Of a stretch of 5,895 nucleotides of DNA, positions 1 through 5,220 are shown one piece after another. Below the pieces are notes generated by a model, which was not told where the DNA came from, ran no database searches, and saw only the letters and a program-made list of their open reading frames with translations. The first letter of the stretch is position 1. Each line of letters opens with the position of its first letter. A program made the position numbers and the translations under genes. Source of the DNA: JBFHNV01 sp965365655 (lineage in GTDB: Bacteria > Pseudomonadota > Gammaproteobacteria > HK1); contig CBDUCN010000318.1 of assembly GCA_965365655.1 (NCBI GenBank), positions 1 through 5,895 on the forward strand. The letters are read 5' to 3'.

Positions 1-6
1 CGGCGG

Positions 7-861
7 TCAGGCGCCGTCATCCATCCGCTGCCAGCGCTCCAGGTCCGTGACCCGCGCGTACTCGCGGTAGCCGGCGACACGCTCCGCGACCGCCGCGGTG
101 GAGCCGTCGCGCGCGAGCGCGCTCACCGCGTCGCGCACCGCGGTGAGCGCGGCGAACAGCGGCAGGTACCAGTACACGACCATGCGCACGCCCGCGTCGC
201 GCCACTGGTCGAGGGTGTAGTCGGGCTGGCGGTCGGCGTGGTCGCGGTCCACCGCGCACGCGACCAGCGGCACGGGCACCGCGCGCGCGATGCGCTCGTA
301 CTCGGCCAGCGAGTACGGGTCGCCCAGCATCACGGCGTGCGCGCCGGCGCCCGCGTAGCGCTGGAGGCGCGCGATCACCCCGTCCACGCCGTCGGCACCC
401 TTCGCGTCGGAGCGTGCGACGATGGCGAGCCCGTCGCCGCGGCGCGCGTCCAGCGCGTGTCGCACCGTGCGTGCGAACGCCTCCGGCGCGACCACCTGCT
501 TGCCCGCGAGCAGCCCGCAGCGCTTCGGGAAGGTCTGGTCCTCGATGTGGATCGCGCTGACCCCGGCGGCCTCGAACTCGCGCACCGTGCGCGCGACGTT
601 CACCGCGCCGCCGAAGCCGGTGTCGGCGTCGCACACCACCGGCACGTCCACCGCCTGCACGACGTTCGCGGCGCGGCGCACGATCTCGCTCGCGGTGGTC
701 AGGCCCATGTCCGGAAACCCGAGGTCGCTCGCCTCGTTGCCGAGGCCGGTGATGTAGACGAGGGGAAAGCCGGCCTGCGCGATGATGCGCGCCGAGAACG
801 CGTCGTACGCACCGGGCGCGGCGAGGACGGGGTGGCGGTCGAGAAGCGCGGTGAAGCTCAT
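7..861 (-). CDS. Isocitrate lyase/PEP mutase superfamily enzyme (C-C lyase or decarboxylase type)
   Basis: A complete 284-residue protein of the PEP mutase/isocitrate lyase superfamily: soluble, Mg-dependent TIM-barrel enzymes that cleave or rearrange C-C or C-P bonds in alpha-oxycarboxylates (2-methylisocitrate lyase, oxaloacetate decarboxylase, carboxyphosphonoenolpyruvate mutase). Visible are the N-terminal PGAYDAFSARI stretch (16-27), the metal-binding DADTGFGG (78-85), HIEDQ (105-109), the active-site loop KRCG (113-116) with the catalytic-type Cys115, and ARSDA (149-153). Length is normal for the short, non-ICL branch. Retention of the cysteine loop favours a lyase or decarboxylase over a true phosphonomutase. 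In methylisocitrate lyases and many relatives the loop reads KRCGH; here Leu117 replaces that His, so the substrate cannot be named. The ATG at 861 is the only sensible start and has no clear Shine-Dalgarno. The gene follows the esterase gene on the same strand after 177 bp. Family is certain; the reaction is not. Confidence 0.9.
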   Translation of the reverse strand: MSFTALLDRHPVLAAPGAYDAFSARIIAQAGFPLVYITGLGNEASDLGFPDMGLTTASEIVRRAANVVQAVDVPVVCDADTGFGGAVNVARTVREFEAAGVSAIHIEDQTFPKRCGLLAGKQVVAPEAFARTVRHALDARRGDGLAIVARSDAKGADGVDGVIARLQRYAGAGAHAVMLGDPYSLAEYERIARAVPVPLVACAVDRDHADRQPDYTLDQWRDAGVRMVVYWYLPLFAALTAVRDAVSALARDGSTAAVAERVAGYREYARVTDLERWQRMDDGA

Positions 862-945
862 GGGTCGGGCGCGTCGGTGGCCTGGGGGGCGCGGCCGATG
901 GTAAAGAACTATCGCCCGCCACGCTGCCCGCGTGGATCACCGGTG

Positions 946-973
946 CGCGGGCGGCGCGGATCGCCGCCACGCG
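946..973 (-). terminator. GC-rich hairpin after the esterase gene (weak terminator candidate)
   Basis: Arms GGCGGCG (950-956) and CGCCGCC (962-968) pair around a 5-nt loop. Four further CGCG pairs (946-949 with 970-973) form beyond a one-base bulge at 969. The hairpin lies about 65 nt past the esterase stop, in the gap before the lyase gene. There is no U-tract, so intrinsic termination is doubtful, and in DNA this GC-rich some hairpins arise by chance. Confidence 0.25.
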
Positions 974-1038
974 GCACGCCCGGCGCGAGCGCCCCGCCGG
1001 TGTACCGCGTGACCGCGGCAGCGCCGGGAAGGCGCCCG

Positions 1039-2172
1039 TCAATCGCGCAGCAGCGCCTGCCCCAGGAGCGCGTTGATCATCGCCGAGACCGCCCGGATCT
1101 GCGATCCCGAGCGGCGCGCGTAATCGTCGCCGCTGTAGCCCCACCAGTCCCAGCAGGCGCGCGGATTGTCCCCGCTCCACGGCAGCGCGCCCTCCAGCGC
1201 GCGGGTCTGCGGATAGAGCACCACGATGCGGTTGGTCTCGGCCCACTCGTTGTAGCCCGCCTCGCGCACGAAGCGATCGCCGATCGCGTCCGGGTGCTGT
1301 CGGCAGCCGTGGAACGCGACGTGCAGCCGGCACGGCTCGCCCGCGCGGCACGCGGCCGGAAGGTACACCCACCCGCTCGCGTGCAGGCTCACGGACTCGT
1401 CGCCGGCATCGAAGAACGCGCGCTGGTCGAAGGTGCGCAGCGCCCCCGGGGGCAGCGCCGCCGCCGGCGGCGCGAGCGTGCCGCCCGGCTCCAGCAGGAA
1501 GCGCAGCAGCTCGCCGGCGGCGTCGTAGTCGCAGTCGTTGATGTACGGCGTGCCTTCCGCGTCGCAGGCGTTGCCCGCGTCGTCGGTGATCATCGCGTGG
1601 GCGGCGCCGTCCAGGCGCTCGTGGTGCACCGCGCCCGCGTCCACGAACGCGAGGTAGTACTGCTCCAGCGCCTCCACCACGCCGCGCGGCACCGTCTCGT
1701 CCTCGCTTCCGGAGAGCAGCCACACGCGGTCGTCGCGCAGCCCCTGCGGGTCGTCCGCCGCGCCGTCGCGCGCGGCCTCGCGGGTCTGGTTCACCGAGAA
1801 CTCCGGATCCGGCGGACCCTCGTAGAACCACATCGGGTTGGTGTTGCTGCACACCGAGGTCGCGGTGTAGAGGCCGGTCCAGTCCCAGACGTACCAGCGC
1901 GGATAGAGCCCGGCCGCGCAGCGGTAGGGCCCGCCCGCGATCAGGCCCACGCCGCGCACGTGCGCGGAGTGGACGACGTGCATCTGCTGCGCCATGAACG
2001 CGCCGGAGGAGATGCCGGACAGCGTGACGGAGTCCGGATCCAGCCGCAGGCCCGTGGCGAGGGTCTCGAGCGGCTCCGGCGGCGCCTGCGCGGGCACACC
2101 CGGCGCCAGCAGCCACAGCGCGGTGACGAGCACGGCGCGCACGCGGCGCGCCGGAGTCCGTGAAGATCGCAT
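1039..2172 (-). CDS. Exported PHB depolymerase-family esterase
   Basis: A 377-residue alpha/beta-hydrolase resembling type 2 (permuted) poly(3-hydroxybutyrate) depolymerases, which hydrolyse PHB or its oligomers outside the cytoplasm. The N-terminus is a signal peptide: Arg-rich residues 5-12, hydrophobic 13-25, likely cleavage after AQA at 28-30. The lipase box GISSG (53-57) gives nucleophile Ser55; Asp158 in GSEDETV and His192 in GAAHAM fit the rest of the triad. FHGCRQ (287-292), VVLYPQ (317-322) and CWDWWGY (340-346) match the family's C-terminal catalytic-domain blocks. The mature part has eight cysteines, suggesting disulfides and an extracytoplasmic site. No linker or substrate-binding domain follows, so soluble oligomers or amorphous/periplasmic polymer are more likely substrates than crystalline PHB. 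The ATG at 2172 is preferred over upstream in-frame starts because AGGGAG sits 8 nt before it and the signal peptide begins there. A phaZ-type name is possible but polymer activity is unproven. Confidence 0.88.
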   Translation of the reverse strand: MRSSRTPARRVRAVLVTALWLLAPGVPAQAPPEPLETLATGLRLDPDSVTLSGISSGAFMAQQMHVVHSAHVRGVGLIAGGPYRCAAGLYPRWYVWDWTGLYTATSVCSNTNPMWFYEGPPDPEFSVNQTREAARDGAADDPQGLRDDRVWLLSGSEDETVPRGVVEALEQYYLAFVDAGAVHHERLDGAAHAMITDDAGNACDAEGTPYINDCDYDAAGELLRFLLEPGGTLAPPAAALPPGALRTFDQRAFFDAGDESVSLHASGWVYLPAACRAGEPCRLHVAFHGCRQHPDAIGDRFVREAGYNEWAETNRIVVLYPQTRALEGALPWSGDNPRACWDWWGYSGDDYARRSGSQIRAVSAMINALLGQALLRD

Positions 2173-2216
2173 GGCGGCTTCTCCCTGTCCGCGAACCGGA
2201 TTCCCGATCCCGACGG

Positions 2217-2246
2217 ATTCTGGGCCTGCGCGGGGCGCGGGGTCAA
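2217..2246 (-). promoter_or_regulatory. Candidate sigma70-like promoter for the esterase gene
   Basis: On the minus strand, TTGACC (2246-2241, 5 of 6 matches to TTGACA) is followed after 18 nt by CAGAAT (2222-2217, 4 of 6 matches to TATAAT). Transcription would start near 2210, giving a leader of roughly 38 nt with the AGGGAG ribosome-binding site. It is the best promoter match in the window, in otherwise GC-rich DNA. Confidence 0.45.
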
Positions 2247-2460
2247 AAGCAGCCCGCTGCCCGCGCCGGCGTGCCCGGCCACGGCCCCGCGCGCGGTGCG
2301 GCGGCCGGCAGATGGGCGCCGACAGCGCCGCCGCCGATTGCGCCCGGGCGGCGGCCCGTACCGGCGCGAGGACGCGTCGGAGCGGAGCGGGCTCGCACGC
2401 GCTCGTCTCGCGCAGCACGCCGCTGACCGGCATTCGCGGGGACGGCGACGCGCGGCGGCC

Positions 2461-2469
2461 TGTTAGCAT
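2461..2469 (+). promoter_or_regulatory. Candidate extended -10 element for the Crp-like gene
   Basis: TGTTAGCAT fits the extended -10 pattern TGnTAnnAT and starts 43 nt before the TTG start codon, implying a leader of about 28 nt that contains the GGGAG site. No recognisable -35 hexamer lies at the right spacing (2441-2446 reads gacggc), so the promoter would be weak or activator-dependent. Confidence 0.35.
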
Positions 2470-2503
2470 CGCCGCACGCACACGCCACCCGGGAGCGCCT
2501 GCA

Positions 2504-3175
2504 TTGGACTGGATCTCCAGGTTCGAGGAACTGTCGAGGCTGGACGACGAGGACCGGCGCTTCATCGAGCGCCACGCGAAGGTGATCGAGCTGGCCCCGG
2601 ACCAGGCGGTGTTCGCGCCGGGCAAGCGGCCCGAGGCCTTCCTGCTGGTGCTGGAGGGCAGCGTGCGGGTGCACCAGTTCGGCGCGAACGGGCGCGAGAT
2701 CGTGCTCTACCGCGTGAGCGCCGGCGAGAGCTGCATCATGACCACGGCCTGCCTGCTGTCCGGCGAGGACTACCTCGCGGAGGGCATCACGGAGACGCCG
2801 GTGAAGGCGATTGCGCTGGGGCGCGCGGAGTTCGAGGCGATGATGGCGCGCTCCCCGGGGTTCCGCAGGCTGGTGTTCTCCCGCTACGCGTCGCGCGTGA
2901 CGCGGCTGATGGAGGTGGTGGAGGACATCGCGTTCGAGCGCCTGGACCGGCGCCTCGCGCGCAAGCTGCTGGAGCTCTCGCGCGGCGCCGGGGTGCTGGA
3001 CGCGACCCACCAGTCGCTGGCGGTGGAGCTCGGCACCGCGCGCGAGGTGGTGAGCCGCCAGCTCAAGGCCTTCGCCGAGCGCGGCTGGATCACCGCGGGG
3101 CGCGGCCAGGTCGCGATCGTGGATCGCACGGCGCTGGCCGCGCTCGCCGACGACGCCGCCGCAGGGGCCGCGTGA
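2504..3175 (+). CDS. Crp/Fnr-family transcriptional regulator with a two-cysteine sensor segment
   Basis: A 223-residue cytoplasmic regulator of normal Crp/Fnr length. A beta-roll effector domain spans about 15-125 (LLVLEGSVRVHQFG at 47-60), a long dimerisation helix about 120-148, and a winged HTH about 150-210. The recognition helix AREVVSRQL (179-187) carries Arg180, Glu181, Ser184 and Arg185, mixing Crp-like (R, E, R) and Fnr-like (E, S, R) base-contact residues. The stretch matching the cAMP phosphate-binding cassette reads GESCIMTTACLLSG (74-87) and lacks the Arg-Ser pair of Crp, so cAMP binding is unlikely. It holds the protein's only cysteines, Cys77 and Cys83. There is no N-terminal Fnr-type iron-sulfur cysteine cluster. 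The TTG start is chosen because GGGAG (2491-2495) lies 8 nt upstream, no ATG or GTG is nearby in frame, and it gives a canonical N-terminus. It leads the DUF2892 and dioxygenase genes and probably controls them (inferred). Confidence 0.9.
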   Translation: MDWISRFEELSRLDDEDRRFIERHAKVIELAPDQAVFAPGKRPEAFLLVLEGSVRVHQFGANGREIVLYRVSAGESCIMTTACLLSGEDYLAEGITETPVKAIALGRAEFEAMMARSPGFRRLVFSRYASRVTRLMEVVEDIAFERLDRRLARKLLELSRGAGVLDATHQSLAVELGTAREVVSRQLKAFAERGWITAGRGQVAIVDRTALAALADDAAAGAA

Positions 3176-3237
3176 CGCACTCGGGGCGGGCAGACCGCCG
3201 GGGCCGCGGCGGGGTTTGCCGCAGCACGCGGCCGAGC

Positions 3238-3250
3238 GTGACCAAGTCAC
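3238..3250. promoter_or_regulatory. Palindrome GTGAC-CAA-GTCAC, candidate operator
   Basis: A perfect 5-bp inverted repeat with a 3-bp centre lies 82 bp before the DUF2892 start. The half-sites contain the TGA/TCA core recognised by Crp/Fnr proteins, but the TGA-TCA spacing is 5 bp, while classic sites have 6. It is therefore a candidate only for the regulator encoded just upstream. Confidence 0.3.
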
Positions 3251-3283
3251 CGACGCGGGGCGCGCGGCGGCGCAAGGTACGTC

Positions 3284-3306
3284 CCATGCGCGGGGGCATG
3301 GTGCCC
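3284..3306 (+). repeat. Two overlapping inverted repeats in the DUF2892 leader
   Basis: CCATGC (3284-3289) pairs with GCATGG (3296-3301) around a 6-nt loop. GGGCA (3294-3298) pairs with TGCCC (3302-3306) around a 3-nt centre. The two share bases 3296-3298, so as RNA hairpins they exclude each other. They end 12 nt before the AGGGA ribosome-binding site at 3321-3325. Whether they act in RNA, in DNA or not at all cannot be told from the sequence. Confidence 0.35.
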
Positions 3307-3332
3307 GCCGCGATCTTCGAAGGGACACCAAC

Positions 3333-3551
3333 ATGCTCACCAACGTCGGCTCCATCGACCGCGCCGTGCGCGTCATCCTCGGCATCGGCCTCATCGCGAT
3401 GGTCTTCGTCGGCCCGCAGACGCCGTGGGGCTGGGTCGGCCTCGTGCCGCTCGCGACGGCACTCATCGGCTACTGCCCGGCCTACCAGATCTTCGGCATC
3501 CGCACCTGCCGTGCGCCGCGCGTCAGCGGCGGCCCCGCCACGCAGTCCTGA
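3333..3551 (+). CDS. DUF2892 (YgaP-type) inner-membrane protein
   Basis: A 72-residue protein of the DUF2892 family, the membrane part found in YgaP-like rhodaneses and as stand-alone proteins beside sulfur genes. The N-terminal NVGSIDRAVRVILG (4-17) is typical. Two hydrophobic helices, about 11-27 and 33-47, would form a membrane hairpin. The C-terminal GYCPAYQIFGIRTC (46-59) carries the family's two cysteines, Cys48 and Cys59. Their role is unproven, but a thiol or persulfide function fits the sulfur-gene context. The ATG at 3333 is chosen over longer frames because AGGGA lies 7 nt upstream and the conserved domain starts at once. The gene sits 157 bp after the regulator and 120 bp before the dioxygenase on the same strand, so a shared transcript or regulon is likely but not certain. 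Confidence 0.9.
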   Translation: MLTNVGSIDRAVRVILGIGLIAMVFVGPQTPWGWVGLVPLATALIGYCPAYQIFGIRTCRAPRVSGGPATQS

Positions 3552-3564
3552 GCGCTCGCGCCGC

Positions 3565-3603
3565 GCCCGCGCCGCCCGTCGCATCCGCCCGGGCGGCGCG
3601 GGC
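3565..3603 (+). repeat. Perfect 13-bp inverted repeat between DUF2892 and dioxygenase genes
   Basis: Arm GCCCGCGCCGCCC (3565-3577) is exactly complementary to GGGCGGCGCGGGC (3591-3603), with a 13-nt loop. All pairs are G-C, so the RNA hairpin would be very stable. It starts 14 nt after the DUF2892 stop and ends 68 nt before the dioxygenase start. No T-run follows, so it fits a processing, stability or partial attenuation element better than a classical terminator. Confidence 0.5.
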
Positions 3604-3671
3604 ACCGCGGCGCGATCCCGGCGCCCCCGCGCTCGCACACGCGCGCCTGCGGCCGTGCCGCAGCCCCCGGC

Positions 3672-4547
3672 ATGAGTCAACCGCACGTGCAGGGCTTCTT
3701 CGACGAGGCCACCTCTACCGTCTCCTACGTGGTGCACGACCCGGTCAGCCGGCGCGCCGCGATCGTGGACCCCGTGCTCGACTACGACGCGGCCTCCGGG
3801 CGTAGCTCGCGCGACGGGGCCGAGCGCCTGCTCGACTTCGTCGCCGAGCGCGGCCTCACCGTCGAGCTGCTGCTCGAGACCCACGTGCACGCGGATCACC
3901 TGAGCGCGGCCGTCCACCTGCGCGAGCGCACCGGCGCGCCGCTCGCGATCGGCGAGCACATCGCGACCGTGCAGCAGACCTTCGGGCGCATCTTCAACGC
4001 CGGGCCGGAGTTCGCGCGCGACGGCCGCCAGTTCGACCGCCTGCTCGCCGACGGCGAGCGCTTCGCGGTGGGCGACATCGACGCGCGCGCGATGCACACG
4101 CCCGGCCACACGCCCGCGTGCATGGCGTACGTGATCGGCGACGCCGCGTTCGTCGGCGACACCCTGTTCATGCCCGACTACGGCACCGCGCGCTGCGACT
4201 TCCCCGGCGGCGACGCGCGCACCCTGTACCGCTCCATCCAGCGCCTCTTCGCGCTGCCCGGCAACACGCGGCTGTTCCTGTGCCACGACTACAAGGCGCC
4301 GGGGCGCGACCACTTCGCGTGGGAGAGCACCGTCGCCGAGCAGCGCGCGCACAACGTGCACGTGCGCGACGGCATCGGCGAGGACGAGTTCGTCGCGATG
4401 CGCGAGGCCCGCGACGCGACGCTGGACGTGCCGCGGCTGCTGCTGCCGTCGGTGCAGGTGAACATGCGCGCGGGCGCGCCGCCGCCGCCCGAGAGCAACG
4501 GCGTGCGCTACCTGAAGATCCCGTTCGACGCGCCCTGGGACGGCTGA
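3672..4547 (+). CDS. Metallo-beta-lactamase-fold persulfide (sulfur) dioxygenase, Blh/ETHE1-like
   Basis: A complete 291-residue MBL-fold protein. Characterised relatives (ETHE1, bacterial PDO, Blh) are iron enzymes that oxidise glutathione persulfide to sulfite and glutathione, clearing reactive sulfur. Visible are IVDPVLDYD (31-39), the metal motif THVHADH (70-76), HTPGHTP (142-148) with His146, VGDTLF (161-166) with Asp163, and His205 in LCHDY. By comparison with ETHE1, His71, His146 and Asp163 are the expected iron ligands. The C-terminal LLPSVQVNMRAG (257-268) and NGVRYLKIP (276-284) are typical of this dioxygenase/Blh branch and not of glyoxalase II. No rhodanese domain is fused. The ATG at 3672 gives the canonical N-terminus; no clear Shine-Dalgarno precedes it, hinting at translation dependent on the leader or on upstream translation. 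Its DUF2892 and regulator neighbours support a sulfide/persulfide detoxification role. Substrate is inferred from family. Confidence 0.88.
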   Translation: MSQPHVQGFFDEATSTVSYVVHDPVSRRAAIVDPVLDYDAASGRSSRDGAERLLDFVAERGLTVELLLETHVHADHLSAAVHLRERTGAPLAIGEHIATVQQTFGRIFNAGPEFARDGRQFDRLLADGERFAVGDIDARAMHTPGHTPACMAYVIGDAAFVGDTLFMPDYGTARCDFPGGDARTLYRSIQRLFALPGNTRLFLCHDYKAPGRDHFAWESTVAEQRAHNVHVRDGIGEDEFVAMREARDATLDVPRLLLPSVQVNMRAGAPPPPESNGVRYLKIPFDAPWDG

Positions 4548-4552
4548 CAGCC

Positions 4553-4570
4553 CGCGAATCCTTCTTCGCG
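4553..4570 (+). terminator. Small hairpin just after the dioxygenase gene
   Basis: CGCGAA (4553-4558) pairs with TTCGCG (4565-4570) around a 6-nt loop, starting 5 nt after the stop codon. The stem is short and no T-run follows. It could help end or protect the transcript. The remaining bases to 4715 show no other clear signal apart from the ribosome-binding site of the next gene. Confidence 0.25.
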
Positions 4571-4715
4571 CCCGCTACGACAGGACCCGGGCGCGGCCGT
4601 CGGCGCAGCGCGACGGTGCGCGAAAGATTCACGAGCCGCGGCCCACGCACGTCGCCGGCAGACAGCGCCGGCCGCCTCTGGCATCGTTGCGCCACGCACG
4701 CGAAGGGGAGGCGCA

Positions 4716-5069
4716 ATGGACCGCCCGATCTACAAGATCCTCACGCAGGCCGAGTGGCGCGCGGCCGAGGCCGCGGGCGAGTTCACCGGCTCCGCGGTGG
4801 ACCTCGCCGACGGCTACATCCACTTCTCCACCGCGGAACAGGTGCGCGAGACCGCGGCGAAGCACTTCGCGGGGCAGTCCGGCCTGCTGCTGCTGCACGT
4901 CGACGCCACGCGCCTGGACCCGCAGGCGCTGCGCTTCGAGCCGAGCCGCGGCGGCGCGCTGTTCCCGCACCTCTACGCGCCGCTGCCGGTGGAGTGCGTG
5001 ACGCGCGTGGATCCGCTGCCGGCCGACGGCGCGGGCCACCGCTTTCCGGACGACCTTCCCGACGCTTAG
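4716..5069 (+). CDS. DUF952 family protein
   Basis: A complete 117-residue cytoplasmic protein of the DUF952 family, whose biochemical role is not established to my knowledge. The family pattern is clear: an IYKILTQAEW start (5-14), DGYIHFSTAEQV (32-43), a LLLLHVDATRL strand (57-67), LRFEPSRGGALFPHLYAPLP (72-91) and an ending typical of the family (HRFPDDLP, 108-115). No signal peptide or membrane segment is seen. The start is well supported: AAGGGGAG (4703-4710) lies 5 nt before the ATG. The gene is 168 bp after the dioxygenase, likely with its own promoter, and converges on hsp20. Nothing in its sequence links it to sulfur chemistry. Confidence 0.9.
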   Translation: MDRPIYKILTQAEWRAAEAAGEFTGSAVDLADGYIHFSTAEQVRETAAKHFAGQSGLLLLHVDATRLDPQALRFEPSRGGALFPHLYAPLPVECVTRVDPLPADGAGHRFPDDLPDA

Positions 5070-5162
5070 CAGGCGGGTGCAGGGATGCGCCGGCAGACAT
5101 CAAGGACGTCAGTGCTTCACGTCTGGAGCAGGCCGGAGACCGCGTCTTCGGCGACGCCAGTC

Positions 5163-5187
5163 GAAATCCGACAGGACGTCGGATTTC
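5163..5187. terminator. Bidirectional terminator-like hairpin between convergent genes
   Basis: A perfect 10-bp inverted repeat, GAAATCCGAC (5163-5172) and GTCGGATTTC (5178-5187), has a 5-nt loop (AGGAC). Each arm ends in a short A/T run, so either strand gives a hairpin followed by UUUC. It lies 93 nt after the DUF952 stop and 33 nt after the hsp20 stop, where a shared terminator is expected, and it is much more AT-rich than its surroundings. Confidence 0.55.
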
Positions 5188-5220
5188 AACAGTTTGTCAG
5201 CGCTCGCGCCGGCGCAGCGC

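Larger units (their letters stand above)
2173..2503. promoter_or_regulatory. Divergent intergenic region between esterase and Crp-like regulator
   Basis: These 331 bp separate the start codons of two divergent genes. They hold the candidate esterase promoter (2217-2246) and the candidate regulator promoter (2461-2469). The rest is GC-rich sequence with short imperfect inverted repeats, for example CGGGC/GCCCG at 2345-2349 and 2354-2358. I see no convincing small gene: open frames here extend the flanking genes without start signals or family-like sequence. A regulator in this position often controls itself and its divergent neighbour, but I could not find a clear Crp/Fnr-type TGA-N6-TCA operator. 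Confidence 0.6.

Noticed and set aside
900..916. AT-richer patch (GATAGT / TACCAT on the minus strand) as promoter of the lyase gene
   Set aside because: Both possible -10 hexamers match only 4 of 6 bases and no -35 sequence lies at the right distance.
17..2116. A 699-codon minus-strand frame across the lyase and esterase genes
   Set aside because: It is an out-of-frame shadow, Arg/Ala/Gly-rich, of the two recognised genes.
238..2163. A 641-codon plus-strand open frame antisense to the lyase and esterase genes
   Set aside because: The translation is low-complexity, rich in Arg, Ala, His and Val, with no family features. It runs across two real genes on the other strand, a usual by-product of extreme GC content.
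1994..2503. N-terminal extension of the Crp-like regulator back to an ATG at 1994
   Set aside because: It would overlap the esterase gene and add 170 low-complexity residues; the TTG at 2504 with GGGAG gives normal family length.
2173..2625. N-terminal extension of the esterase to 2625
   Set aside because: It would bury the signal peptide inside the protein and overlap the regulator; the ATG at 2172 has a good ribosome-binding site.
2243..4361. Long minus-strand frames (2243-3466 and 3090-4361) opposite the regulator, DUF2892 and dioxygenase genes
   Set aside because: They are Ala/Arg/Val-rich, match no family, and are explained by the well-supported plus-strand genes.
3672..4547. Glyoxalase II or true beta-lactamase identity for the MBL-fold protein
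   Set aside because: The VDPVLDYD start and the LPSVQVNMRAG / NGVRYLKIP C-terminal motifs belong to the persulfide dioxygenase/Blh branch, and no signal peptide is present.
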